This document shows, one piece after another, positions 34,622 to 43,643 of a DNA stretch of 55,665 bases. Position numbers and translations under genes: made by a program. This stretch comes from Bacteroidales bacterium UBA3844 (lineage in GTDB: Bacteria; Bacteroidota; Bacteroidia; Bacteroidales; Paludibacteraceae), in contig DGHQ01000020.1 in NCBI GenBank assembly GCA_002392915.1, positions 22,122-77,786 of the forward strand, written 5' to 3'. Position 1 is the first letter of the stretch; every line of letters starts with the position of its first letter. The notes beneath the pieces were generated by a model. It ran no database searches. It was given only the letters and a program-made list of their open reading frames with translations, and had not been told where the DNA came from.

Positions 34622-35035
34622 ATGTGGACGCAAGTAGAATTCACTCTTAATGAAAAGAGACGCGGATTTCACCTCGTCACAAGCGAGATAATGTCGCATC
34701 TGCCAGCATTGCCAAAAGTAGGATTGCTAAATCTATTCATCAAGCATACGTCAGCAGGATTGACAATCAATGAGAACGCAGATCCAGACGTTCGCGTCGA
34801 CATGGAAAGCATTTTCAACCGCATGGTCAAAGAGCGTGAGCCTTATTATCAGCACACGCTTGAAGGAGACGACGACATGCCGGCCCACGCCAAAAGCACA
34901 CTCGTCGGCGACAGTCTTACCATTCCAATCACCAATGGCAGACTTAATCTCGGCACTTGGCAAGGAATATATCTTTGTGAATTCAGGAACTACGGAGGAG
35001 CAAGACACATTGTCGCGACAATAACGGGCGAATAG
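34622..35035 (+). CDS. YjbQ/UPF0047 family protein
   Basis: 137 aa, standard size. The family signature GLLNLFIKHTSAGLTINENADPDVR and the C-terminal GRLNLGTWQGIYLCEFRNYGG with HAKSTLVG in between are unmistakable; conserved His residues likely bind metal. Homologues have been reported to have weak thiamine-phosphate synthase activity ('secondary thiamine-phosphate synthase'), but the physiological role is uncertain. Cytoplasmic. Starts 2 nt after the I42 gene stop. Confidence 0.93.
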   Translation: MWTQVEFTLNEKRRGFHLVTSEIMSHLPALPKVGLLNLFIKHTSAGLTINENADPDVRVDMESIFNRMVKEREPYYQHTLEGDDDMPAHAKSTLVGDSLTIPITNGRLNLGTWQGIYLCEFRNYGGARHIVATITGE

Positions 35036-35040
35036 CAAAC

Positions 35041-35718
35041 ATGACAAAAAAGAAGAAAAAAATCATAGGTATAACTCTGTTGGTCATAGCGATTCTAATC
35101 TTCACTCCAATCTGTTTCTACAAATTAGTGGAGAATAAAACCGCAGACAAGTTGTACAACGACGTCAACAGCATCCCATACAATGAGGTAGGAATGGTGC
35201 TTGGCACAAACCCTAAAACAAAAAAAGGGATGGACAATCCATATTTCTACAATCGTGTGGATGCGGTGGAAAAGCTATACAAGGCAGGCAAGATAAAATT
35301 TATCCTTATAAGCGGAGACAACAAGACAAAAGATTATTCCGAACCTGATGTGATGAGGAAAATTCTTATAGAAAGAGGTATTCCCAAAGATGTGATTTAT
35401 ATCGACTATGCAGGATTCAGGACTTTGGATTCCGTTGTTAGGGCAAAAAATATCTTTGGTCAAACCCAAATGACAGTCATATCACAAAAATTTCACAACG
35501 AAAGAAGTATAGTGCTCGGTGAATGGCAGGAGATGGATTTAATTGGCTTCAACGCAAAAGATGTAGAAGTCAAAAAGAGCAAATATAAAACATTGATCAG
35601 GGAAGGTGGAGCAAGAGTGAAGCTATACCTTGATATGCTTATCGGCAAAGAGCCACATTTCGGAGGGAATCCGATCAAAATCGCAGTCGGACATCCACAA
35701 ACTGACTTAAACGAATAA
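35041..35718 (+). CDS. SanA/YdcF-like DUF218 membrane protein
   Basis: 225 aa. One N-terminal membrane segment (about 9-30, IIGITLLVIAILIFTPICFYK) and a periplasmic DUF218 domain: MVLGTNPKTKKGMDNPYFYNRVDAVEKLY, FILISGDNKTKDYSEP, MRKILIERGIP, and RTLDSVVRAK. This pattern matches SanA, linked in enterobacteria to envelope barrier function and vancomycin exclusion; the molecular activity is unknown. Part of the 34095-36313 gene run. Confidence 0.88.
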   Translation: MTKKKKKIIGITLLVIAILIFTPICFYKLVENKTADKLYNDVNSIPYNEVGMVLGTNPKTKKGMDNPYFYNRVDAVEKLYKAGKIKFILISGDNKTKDYSEPDVMRKILIERGIPKDVIYIDYAGFRTLDSVVRAKNIFGQTQMTVISQKFHNERSIVLGEWQEMDLIGFNAKDVEVKKSKYKTLIREGGARVKLYLDMLIGKEPHFGGNPIKIAVGHPQTDLNE

Positions 35719-35722
35719 GATT

Positions 35723-36313
35723 ATGCTTACAATTTACAAAGGAAGACCAGAAGATTTATCCGGCAGACTCGACAGGGAAATCAGAGTGTACGACCTGCTC
35801 GACTCACTGCACGTGGAATACGACCGTCTTGACCATGAGCCAGCAATGACCATGGAAGTGTGCGCCGAGATAGACGCAGCTTTCGAACGTATGCCACTTG
35901 AAGCATTCAAAGCAGACCTAAGTGCAGACAAAAGCAAACATGCCATCGTCTGTAAAAATTTGTTTCTCACCAACAAGCAACATACCAAATACTATCTTCT
36001 AATGATGCCAGGCGACAAGAAATTCCTGACAAAGGACTTGTCTGCACAGATAAATTCAGCCAGATTGTCGTTTGCTGGAGAAGACGAGATGCTTAAATAC
36101 CTAGACGTCACACCAGGATCGGTATCTGTCCTCGGATTGATGAACGACAAAGACAACGCCGTACAATTGCTGATCGACAGCGACGTGTTGAGAAGCGAGT
36201 ATGTCGGTTGTCATCCATGCATGAACACATCCAGTTTGCGTATGCTTGTGAAAGACCTGACAGAGAAGATTCTCCCTGCCATCCACCATGAAGCGATCGT
36301 GGTAAATTTATAA
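35723..36313 (+). CDS. YbaK/ProX-type aminoacyl-tRNA deacylase domain protein
   Basis: 196 aa with a YbaK/prolyl-tRNA synthetase-associated domain: a start of YDLLDSLHVEYDRLDHEPAMTME, CKNLFLTNKQHTKYYLLMM containing the catalytic-region Lys, and TPGSVSVLGLMNDKDNAVQLLID, then GCHPCMNTSSLRM. Such proteins hydrolyse mischarged Ala-tRNA(Pro) (ProXp-ala type) in trans. The LxDHEPAMT and CHPCxNTSSL motifs fit ProX-type family members better than Cys-tRNA(Pro)-specific YbaK. The last of four closely spaced genes. Confidence 0.88.
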   Translation: MLTIYKGRPEDLSGRLDREIRVYDLLDSLHVEYDRLDHEPAMTMEVCAEIDAAFERMPLEAFKADLSADKSKHAIVCKNLFLTNKQHTKYYLLMMPGDKKFLTKDLSAQINSARLSFAGEDEMLKYLDVTPGSVSVLGLMNDKDNAVQLLIDSDVLRSEYVGCHPCMNTSSLRMLVKDLTEKILPAIHHEAIVVNL

Positions 36314-36326
36314 AAAACCTTGAAAT

Positions 36327-36357
36327 TTTGCCTTAATACAAAAAATTGTTATTTTTG
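36327..36357 (+). promoter_or_regulatory. Promoter of the 36447 lipoprotein gene
   Basis: TTTG (36327-36330), 19-nt spacer, TATTTTTG (36350-36357): perfect -33/-7 match. The leader to the ATG at 36447 is about 80 nt and shows no clear structure. Confidence 0.75.
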
Positions 36358-36446
36358 CACACTAACTACCACGATGGAAGTCGCACATAGGCGTACTAAA
36401 CTACACGTCTAAACATTTTCAATTGCTATCCTAACAAGAAAAGGCA

Positions 36447-37484
36447 ATGATTATGATTAAAAGATTGATAAAAGCTTCGACTATTCTGCTTGTTTTATCA
36501 GCTATTTCTTCATGCAACAAGAAACAGGTTGAAAGTCCGCAATATATACTTGAAGCACCAGAATTCAAAGATGGTGTTGACATCCGTTATTTCCAGAAAA
36601 GACTAGATGGAGAAAACGGACACGACTATGTGGATTATATGGCAATAATCTACAATGAGAAAAATCATTATAGAGACGAAACACTCTATTACTACTCATC
36701 TCAACACAAAACCATTCTTAACCAACGGAAATTCAGATTCCTTGTAAAGGATGGAGAGCTTATTATGTTTGAGAATGAGGCAGACACAGTAGGAAGATGC
36801 TATCTTTCGGTAAATACCGATGCCAGAGTGATCTATTCGACCGAACCAAAACCGCCTGGTTACATTCCAATCACACATACTCATACCTTGCAAGGCACTC
36901 GCAAAGTAAAATTGGGAAAAATGGCAGACTCCATATATGTGTATAGTTTCTATACTCCATACACATACGTGCATGAGGAATACTACGACAGATCGTTAAA
37001 ACTAGTGAAATTTTCTGAAAGCTACTACGATCTGGATTTCTCTATGGAACAGATTGACTCCATTTACGCGCCAAAAGATTTCATGGACATTCTGCATAAG
37101 CAGCTGACAATCTCGCCAGAATCCGAAATGCCAGACAGTTGCGTCACTTCTGAATATGTCAACAAGATGGAAAAGAACATTTTGATGACGGTAGCATTAT
37201 GGAGAGAGTATCTCAACAATATTGAATTAGGAAACGCTAACTCATGTTCTGAACGTGAAAGCAAAGCTTTGTTCAACTATCTTCGCAACAATTCATACAG
37301 GAATCTGTTCCTGACAAAAGCGTTGGAATACTCTAACAAGAAGAGCGAATATGCTGAAACAATATTCATGCAGATGCTTCCTGAAATCAATAAGAACTAC
37401 AAAATATATGCCAATGTGGTGGATGATTTTCCATTTCTTTTGGACTATCCTGAAATCAAAAACAAATTCAAAAAAGGCAAATAA
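36447..37484 (+). CDS. Lipoprotein of unknown function
   Basis: 345 aa. Signal peptide with lipobox (SAISSC, Cys23 from the first Met; the second ATG at 36453 is an equally good start). The mature part has many Tyr-rich strands (HYRDETLYYYSSQHK, YVYSFYTPYTYVHEEYYDRS) and a helical C-terminal half (KMEKNILMTVALWREYLNN...). No recognised domain. Single gene with its own promoter and a terminator downstream; convergent to the C10 protease gene. Confidence 0.75.
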   Translation: MIMIKRLIKASTILLVLSAISSCNKKQVESPQYILEAPEFKDGVDIRYFQKRLDGENGHDYVDYMAIIYNEKNHYRDETLYYYSSQHKTILNQRKFRFLVKDGELIMFENEADTVGRCYLSVNTDARVIYSTEPKPPGYIPITHTHTLQGTRKVKLGKMADSIYVYSFYTPYTYVHEEYYDRSLKLVKFSESYYDLDFSMEQIDSIYAPKDFMDILHKQLTISPESEMPDSCVTSEYVNKMEKNILMTVALWREYLNNIELGNANSCSERESKALFNYLRNNSYRNLFLTKALEYSNKKSEYAETIFMQMLPEINKNYKIYANVVDDFPFLLDYPEIKNKFKKGK

Positions 37485-37522
37485 AAGTTCAAATACAAAG
37501 CAAGATATTTTAGATCTAGATA

Positions 37523-37562
37523 TAAAAAGAGCCCTTGGAATTGATCCAAAGGCTCTTTTTTC
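37523..37562. terminator. Bidirectional intrinsic terminator
   Basis: AAAAAGAGCC-C-TTGGA, loop, TCCAA-A-GGCTCTTTTTT: 15 bp of stem with T tracts on both strands, between the convergent lipoprotein and C10 protease genes. Confidence 0.92.
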
Positions 37563-37603
37563 AATGTGCATTGGAGATTGCATCTTCTGCGATTCTCATT
37601 TTG

Positions 37604-40219
37604 TCATTTTCGGACAAGTATCTTTCGTCCATTCACTATATAAATAGCAGAAGGGAAATCCTGTCGAAATATATCTCCCTTGTGAAGACAACGAGAGACT
37701 AAGATGCGTCCGTCAATCGTTGAGATTAGAAGCGATGCATCATCTATAGCCTCAGCCACAATAGAGCCGTCAATTGTCCATATTTTCAAACTGCTGTTGT
37801 CTGATGCAACCGTCTCCGCAATCTCTGTTCCAAAGTCTTTCTGAGCAATAACCGTGTAACGTTGTCTTCCAGTATCTCCTTTTTTATAGATGATCAAATT
37901 ACATGTATCACTACCAACGGCAAGCGACAAAGGTATATTTTTAAGTGAATGAGCAGGAATGTCAACAGTGTAAGAAGCTATCTCTCTGCCTTCAAAATTT
38001 CCTGTAGTGTCTATTTCAAGAATATATGTCGCTGAATGCTGTTCAGATGTTCCATTGTTGATAATGAGGTTGCCCTCCACTATCTGATCAGAGCTCCTAT
38101 ACCTGTTGCAATTAAAGTTCACCGACACCTCTCCACTGTTTGCCAAGCCACCACCCATATTATCAATCACCAACAAAGCTCCATTACAGTCGTAGACCGT
38201 ATAGCGTGAATACTCAAATTCGTTAGGGATAATATTGCTGATCGTCGTCTCCTCTCCAGGCTTCAAATAAAGATGCGGTTTGACGGTATAAAATCCGCTT
38301 TCATGATTGAGAGTGATAATCACGAGGTTGTCATAATAAGCGTCTCCCTCATTCTTCACTTTTAGTCGGCAAACAAATGCTCCAGTGGCAGTTGTGTCTA
38401 TCACAACCGAGGCTGTTAGACGGAACTCTTTATTGCTCTTATAAGCGATTCCTTTTGTCAGAACATTCTTTTTAGAATCAGTCAACCAATAATAAACCGA
38501 GTCTGATATTGGCACAAACTTAAAATCCACCTCACTACTATCTTCGGATTCGATTGTGACATAAGAGCCAAACGAGCTGTATTCAGGAAATGTATCCACT
38601 GAATTTGTAAACAGATATACAGCATCATAGTATTCTCTACTGCCTTTATTTTGCAAGTGGATTGTACCATGGGCATACTGATTAGTCGAATTGAAATCCG
38701 TCATCTCCACAGATGCAGATATCTCATAATCTTCCACCACCGTCACCACTCCATCTTTTACAGTATACATGAGGTTGATATTATTGAACCCTCCGCTTGG
38801 AATCCACGTTTTTCCATCCTCACTTTCTATCAAGCCAACCTTGTAAATCTTGCCCTCCTGGAATCCAGAAACATTTAGGTTGTAAACACGTTCCTGATTA
38901 TAGACAATGAAAGGAGAGACCACTACTGAATCTTCTGAGAATCCTATATTAACAACATTTCCATTTTCATCTATATATCCGCTCGACAATCTTATTTTTT
39001 TCTCTTCAAGAGAATTGTTCACATAAGAATAGAACTGAAAAAAATTGTTTTCTGACAACACGTATGATACGCCAACAGCTTCAATCACCGTGGATTTATC
39101 TATAACATCTGCGACTCCGTTGTCTGGCACAATGCCATAAATGATATAATTACCTTTAGAATAGCCATCATTTGTCTCACTTGAACCCACTTCCGTCGTG
39201 GTGTTTGGATTCAATATTGCCAAATCATAATAGCCATTGTAATGTCCGTTCCATCCCCAATTAATGTGGAACAATCCATTTTCATCTATACCATCACACA
39301 GGAATCTATGTCCTTTTGTCATCGAAGATCCTGCCATAAGGACCGGACGGTTTTCTTTCAACTCTTTGTAAATAAGATACGACCATTCTTCAAATGTATA
39401 GCCGGCACGATAAGATATGCGAATCAAATCTGGATCAAAGCCAAACACATTGACAAGTTCCTCAACACATGTCTTGTAGCAAGCACTCTCTTCTTCTCCG
39501 TAATCCATTTCAGCAGCAGCGTCTACAGCCGTCATTAAATCGGAAGCCGCCTTTGCCTGGGCTTCTGTGTATCCTTCCTCATACGTGTCCAATATGTTGT
39601 TCCAATCAAACTTTGTTCCCTTTTCCACACCTGGGACATCTATATTTTCAGTCTTGGTGGTGTAAGCTGGAATGTTGGAAAAAGTAGCGGCTGGATAACG
39701 ATAATATGTCAAAAGTTGTGCGATAGCTGTAGCCGAACAACCAACAGGTGCCTGAGTTCCATTTATTGTTGGCGCGTTCAAGTTGAATGGGGCATATTGC
39801 CCCCATGTAATATTTTTAAGCAATGGTGCAATGGGGCTATCTGTAATGCGTGTCGCTCTCAATTCCGATGTCGACGAAGGGAGCTCTATATTTTGATGTC
39901 GGTTTTTTTCTATATTCTCCACAAAGACATTGAGCATTTCCTGCAACTCCTGATTGATTTCTCCATCTTTGCTATACGCAAGAAGGCCAGGAACACGAGT
40001 ATCTGCTGAGACAATAGCATATCCACCGTTATTCCCTTTGAATGTGTAGCAGACAGTGTCTCCATTCGCCGTTTTGACATCCGCAAGATAAACATTGCCA
40101 GAATTGACAAGTGTTTTGTTCGCTATAGTTTGGATCTCATCAAAGGTTCTAGACTCTGCAAAAATGCTGTTGGTTGCAAGTGCAAGCGCAGAAAACAGTA
40201 GTAACTTTAATTTTTTCAT
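37604..40219 (-). CDS. C10-family cysteine protease (streptopain/interpain A-like), secreted
   Basis: 871 aa. Signal peptide (MKKLKLLLFSALALATNSIFAE), propeptide (about 25-130), then the C10 catalytic domain: Cys161 in APVGCSATAIAQLL, His304 in TKGHRFLCDGIDENGLFHINW, and the active-site WGW near 321-323. The order matches SpeB and Prevotella interpain A, which is of similar size. About 480 residues of beta-rich domains follow, and the last ~65 (LKIWTIDGSIVAEA...AIYIVNGRKILVRK) look like a T9SS sorting domain. Probably exported as an inactive precursor. A -7-like TAAATTTG (minus strand, 40297-40304) lies upstream without a clear -33. The 40220-40438 gap holds no gene. Confidence 0.88.
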   Translation of the reverse strand: MKKLKLLLFSALALATNSIFAESRTFDEIQTIANKTLVNSGNVYLADVKTANGDTVCYTFKGNNGGYAIVSADTRVPGLLAYSKDGEINQELQEMLNVFVENIEKNRHQNIELPSSTSELRATRITDSPIAPLLKNITWGQYAPFNLNAPTINGTQAPVGCSATAIAQLLTYYRYPAATFSNIPAYTTKTENIDVPGVEKGTKFDWNNILDTYEEGYTEAQAKAASDLMTAVDAAAEMDYGEEESACYKTCVEELVNVFGFDPDLIRISYRAGYTFEEWSYLIYKELKENRPVLMAGSSMTKGHRFLCDGIDENGLFHINWGWNGHYNGYYDLAILNPNTTTEVGSSETNDGYSKGNYIIYGIVPDNGVADVIDKSTVIEAVGVSYVLSENNFFQFYSYVNNSLEEKKIRLSSGYIDENGNVVNIGFSEDSVVVSPFIVYNQERVYNLNVSGFQEGKIYKVGLIESEDGKTWIPSGGFNNINLMYTVKDGVVTVVEDYEISASVEMTDFNSTNQYAHGTIHLQNKGSREYYDAVYLFTNSVDTFPEYSSFGSYVTIESEDSSEVDFKFVPISDSVYYWLTDSKKNVLTKGIAYKSNKEFRLTASVVIDTTATGAFVCRLKVKNEGDAYYDNLVIITLNHESGFYTVKPHLYLKPGEETTISNIIPNEFEYSRYTVYDCNGALLVIDNMGGGLANSGEVSVNFNCNRYRSSDQIVEGNLIINNGTSEQHSATYILEIDTTGNFEGREIASYTVDIPAHSLKNIPLSLAVGSDTCNLIIYKKGDTGRQRYTVIAQKDFGTEIAETVASDNSSLKIWTIDGSIVAEAIDDASLLISTIDGRILVSRCLHKGDIFRQDFPSAIYIVNGRKILVRK

Positions 40220-40438
40220 AGCGTCAAGTTTTTAAGGGGTTCTCCACCCGAGTTCACAAATCAATAATTAATTCCTTTATGCTTTTCGCTTTTTGTCAAA
40301 TTTAAACAAAAATTTCACAAAGACATCTTTTCAAAGTACATATTTCATTTTTATATTTTCAACAACATGTTTTCGCATATTTGGGATCTTCATTAAGAAG
40401 CCACTTAAATTTTATTCAAAGAGATTTCAGTCAAGATG

Positions 40439-41101
40439 CTACAACGCATTGTTGACGCCACTTAGCATCGGCACAAAATTGCATTCTTCTAATTTATCTA
40501 CATCGAAATGAGTTTCATCAACGCGTCTCACCCGATACATATTGCTGACTCCCGACTTATCCTCAACAGGAATTATCATCATTCCTCCTACTTTCAACTG
40601 AGCCATAAGCTTAGGAGGAAACTGAAATGCTCCAGCAGTCACTATGATTTTGTCAAACGGGGCATGCTCAGGCATTCCGAGATAACCGTCGCCACAAATA
40701 TTATTGACTTTGACATTCAATTTCTTGAAAAGAGCAGACGTAAGATCATACAACACTTTCTGACGCTCTATCGAATAAACCTCCGCTCCTAATGCCTCCA
40801 AGCAAGCGGTCTGATACCCACTGCCTGTGCCTATCTCCAACACTTTCTCCCCAGGCTTCAGTTCCAGCAACGACATTTGCCGTGCAACTGTGGATGGCTG
40901 GGAAATCGTCTGTTTTGCGGCAATGGGCAACGTCACATCCTCATAGGCTGAAGCTATATACATCGGCTGACAAAACAAGTGACGTGGCACCTGTGAGATC
41001 GCATCCAAGACATCAGCTGCAAAAGCAAACTTATTGGTTTTGAGCTGAGCTATCATCATCCTTCTTCTCGCCGCAAATTTCGGTTCTTCTACAAAATTCA
41101 T
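40439..41101 (-). CDS. pcm: Protein-L-isoaspartate O-methyltransferase
   Basis: 220 aa from the ATG at 41101 (GTG at 41104 is one codon further). Methylates abnormal L-isoaspartyl residues with SAM, starting repair of aged proteins. Seen: PRHLFCQPMYIASAYEDVTLPIAAKQTISQP with the substrate-binding region, SAM motif VLEIGTGSGYQTACL, then ICGDGYLGMPEHAPFDKIIVTAGA. Last gene of the run DUF3298 pair-rsmG-pcm, starting 5 nt after the rsmG stop. Confidence 0.93.
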   Translation of the reverse strand: MNFVEEPKFAARRRMMIAQLKTNKFAFAADVLDAISQVPRHLFCQPMYIASAYEDVTLPIAAKQTISQPSTVARQMSLLELKPGEKVLEIGTGSGYQTACLEALGAEVYSIERQKVLYDLTSALFKKLNVKVNNICGDGYLGMPEHAPFDKIIVTAGAFQFPPKLMAQLKVGGMMIIPVEDKSGVSNMYRVRRVDETHFDVDKLEECNFVPMLSGVNNAL

Positions 41102-41106
41102 CACTA

Positions 41107-41736
41107 TTATTTCATAACATACACCACACTCTTTGTAGAGAAAAACTCCTCATCGAAATAGTTAGTCAGAGATTCGCTCATTGCGTTTCTTCCTAACGGT
41201 TTCAATTCTTCCGTCAAATCTCCACCTTTCAATGCTATCACACCGACTGGAAGAGCCGACGACGCAACTGGTTTCAATAGTGGACGAGCCAATTTCATCA
41301 AGTCTGGCATCTGCATCACGGCACGGCTCACGACATAGTCGTACTTTGCCTTCACATCCTCCGCGCGCAAATGTTCACCTTTTATATTCGTCAAGCCGAT
41401 CGACTCTGCCACAGCATTCAAAACCTTAATCTTCTTCCCCACTCCGTCAATTGCATGGAAAGTGACATTCGGGAAAATGATTGCCAACGGAATTGCGGGG
41501 AAACCGCCTCCTGTACCTAGGTCGAGAATCTCCGTGCCATCCGCGAAATCCGTGAATTTTGCTATTCCCAACGAATGAAGCACATGATGCTCATAAAAAT
41601 TGTCCATATCCTTGCGGGAAATCACATTGATTTTTGAGTTCCAGTCCTGATAAAGAGCATCCAGGGCTGCAAACTGAGATTTCTGCACATCCGAAAGATT
41701 CGGAAAGTATTTTTCTATAATAGATATGTCAGCCAT
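41107..41736 (-). CDS. rsmG: 16S rRNA (guanine527-N7)-methyltransferase
   Basis: 209 aa, standard GidB/RsmG size. Adds the N7-methyl group to G527 in the 530 loop of 16S rRNA. Seen: NKINVISRKD-type segment WNSKINVISRKDMDNFYEHHVLHSL, SAM motif ILDLGTGGGFPAIPLAI, and YDYVVSRAVMQMPDL. Starts 3 nt after the upstream lipoprotein stop; pcm follows after 5 nt. Confidence 0.95.
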   Translation of the reverse strand: MADISIIEKYFPNLSDVQKSQFAALDALYQDWNSKINVISRKDMDNFYEHHVLHSLGIAKFTDFADGTEILDLGTGGGFPAIPLAIIFPNVTFHAIDGVGKKIKVLNAVAESIGLTNIKGEHLRAEDVKAKYDYVVSRAVMQMPDLMKLARPLLKPVASSALPVGVIALKGGDLTEELKPLGRNAMSESLTNYFDEEFFSTKSVVYVMK

Positions 41737-41739
41737 AAT

Positions 41740-42630
41740 TTAATCTTCTAATAAATATCTCACGATGGACTTCGACGTGTCCATAAATTGACGTAATTGT
41801 TTGTTTGCGACGGGAATTTTGACGCTCCTTTCTGCCTCCATTCCAAGTTCATACGGAGAATAGACAAAATAAATGGTATCCTTCGTCAACAAAAATTTCC
41901 GGCTGGGCGCGATTTGTTCGACAGATATACCCTTCGAAGCAAGCGAATCCTCATTCACAACTCCATATTTCTTCACCATACAGTCGACCAGCACATTACG
42001 GATATCTTCCACGTCTTTTTCAGAAAACAGATCTTCGTATTCCACTTTCTCCTTCAACTTCTTGTCCCAGTTGCTGTACGACAATCCAAATAGTGGAGTG
42101 CTTCCGGTGTTTTCATATATACCTTTCGCCATACAATAAAGTCTTGAATCCTGATAGGTGTTTTTCGTGAATCTCGCCACAGTCCAATCAAAATAGCGGC
42201 TCTTGGAAAACTCGTCAGCCGCACGGAACTCTGTCTTAAACCTTGTGGCGACAGAAGCGAAATATCCCGTCGTCGCGACAATTGGATCCGTCATCAATCT
42301 CTCTGTAGCAAAATTCATCACGTCGAAACATATGTCAGTCACCAACTTATCTGAATCATTTCTTGAAGGCATCGCCAACACCGCCTTATATTTCACATAT
42401 TTATGCTGCGGTTGATTTGGATCCACAAAATATGCAGTGTCGTAGATGAAAATCTCAGTGTCATACAACAAAGTCTTCGGAGTGTCCGGAAGGACGGAAT
42501 CCTTCACTGCTGTGTCCAAGACTGTTTGTATTGAATCAGCCGCTGTATCTGGTGCTGAAATTTCGGAAGATTTTGTATTGCAAGACACAAAAAATGTAAC
42601 TGCAAAACAATAAATCAATAAATTCTTCAT
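41740..42630 (-). CDS. DUF3298/RsiV-like lipoprotein (paralogue 2)
   Basis: 296 aa lipoprotein: MKNLLIYCFAVTFFVSC with lipobox Cys17. The region from about 60 on contains LPDTPKTLLYDTEIFIYDT, YENTGSTPLFGLSYSNWDKKLKEKVEYEDLFSE, DVEDIRNVLVDCM, and the final SPYELGMEAERSVKIPVANKQL. These match the DUF4163/DUF3298 layout found in RsiV-type proteins. RsiV in Bacillus binds lysozyme, but that cannot be claimed here. Starts 1 nt overlapping (TAATG) the stop of the neighbouring paralogue, so a local duplication. Function unknown. Confidence 0.75.
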   Translation of the reverse strand: MKNLLIYCFAVTFFVSCNTKSSEISAPDTAADSIQTVLDTAVKDSVLPDTPKTLLYDTEIFIYDTAYFVDPNQPQHKYVKYKAVLAMPSRNDSDKLVTDICFDVMNFATERLMTDPIVATTGYFASVATRFKTEFRAADEFSKSRYFDWTVARFTKNTYQDSRLYCMAKGIYENTGSTPLFGLSYSNWDKKLKEKVEYEDLFSEKDVEDIRNVLVDCMVKKYGVVNEDSLASKGISVEQIAPSRKFLLTKDTIYFVYSPYELGMEAERSVKIPVANKQLRQFMDTSKSIVRYLLED

Positions 42631-43454
42631 TATTCAGCAAATTTATACAGAGGAGAATCTGTTCTCATCAATGGTTTCAAATCAGTAAATGAGAACTTCA
42701 CTTCAATCGGACCGACAGCATAAGCAGCGATCTCATAAGGCTTGTAGTTGAAACTCAAAGAATCAGCAGACACCAATATACTGTTGTTTGGAGCGACATC
42801 TTTCACATCAAGTATGCCCGCATCAGTCAGATTTTCATGTCCCTTTACATCCATCATCCTGCAAAGAGTATCAAGGATCATCTCCGTAAGTTTGGATTTT
42901 GAATCGTCTACGAAAATATCCTCAAGAGACAATCGCTTCGCATTTGTTTTGTCCCATACCTTAAAATCAGCGCAGAAATAAGGATGAGCGCCACCCATAT
43001 AAGAATAAGCCGTGAAGACGGAATTGTAGATATCCGCATTTTCAAACACCTTATCAGCAGTGCATTCATATACGCAAGGTGTTTCCGACGAAGAAAACAT
43101 TCCTCTATAAGCAGCGACGTCTTCTTCTTCCATAACAGCGAGCGACGCTATCTTCTTTTCTCTTGCAAGCTGAATATCATTTGTACGTACGCCAGTAGCT
43201 TCAGCGATCATCGACAATCTAATAGAGTCGGCACACGGAGATATACCCTCATTGGGAATTTTAAGATTGTAAGAATACTTAAACTGTGGATTAAGAGTGT
43301 CGGAAAAGATATGACCGACAGTGTCGAAAGCCAAAACAGAAGTTGCAAAACCAGAATCTGCAGTTGCAGTTTCACCTTTTTTCTCTACAGAACAACAACA
43401 TAAAGCCGCAGACATCGAAGTCAGCAATATATTCTTAAAAATATTATTCGTCAT
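42630..43454 (-). CDS. DUF3298/RsiV-like lipoprotein (paralogue 1)
   Basis: 274 aa. Lipoprotein signal (MTNNIFKNILLTSMSAALCCC, lipobox near Cys19-21). Contains YSYMGGAHPYFCADFKVWDK, LSLEDIFVDDSKSKLTEMIL and FNYKPYEIAAYAVGPIEVKFSFTDLKPLM, the DUF3298 pattern. Same domain plan as the next gene, with modest identity. First gene of the run to pcm; divergent from the MltF-like gene. No close promoter match was found in the 189-nt spacer. Confidence 0.78.
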   Translation of the reverse strand: MTNNIFKNILLTSMSAALCCCSVEKKGETATADSGFATSVLAFDTVGHIFSDTLNPQFKYSYNLKIPNEGISPCADSIRLSMIAEATGVRTNDIQLAREKKIASLAVMEEEDVAAYRGMFSSSETPCVYECTADKVFENADIYNSVFTAYSYMGGAHPYFCADFKVWDKTNAKRLSLEDIFVDDSKSKLTEMILDTLCRMMDVKGHENLTDAGILDVKDVAPNNSILVSADSLSFNYKPYEIAAYAVGPIEVKFSFTDLKPLMRTDSPLYKFAE

Positions 43455-43643
43455 CAGATATTATTTTTAGTTCTATATTCCACAAAAGTAACGCAAGATT
43501 TTCACAAATACAAAACGAACCTTTACAAATTCCGCTCCTTTTTTTCATCAAAAATTTCATTAAGTCCAGAAAAAAACACCATTATTCCATTTTTTTGTTT
43601 GCCATTATTTATTTTATTGCTATTTTGCATTTAATTAACACTG

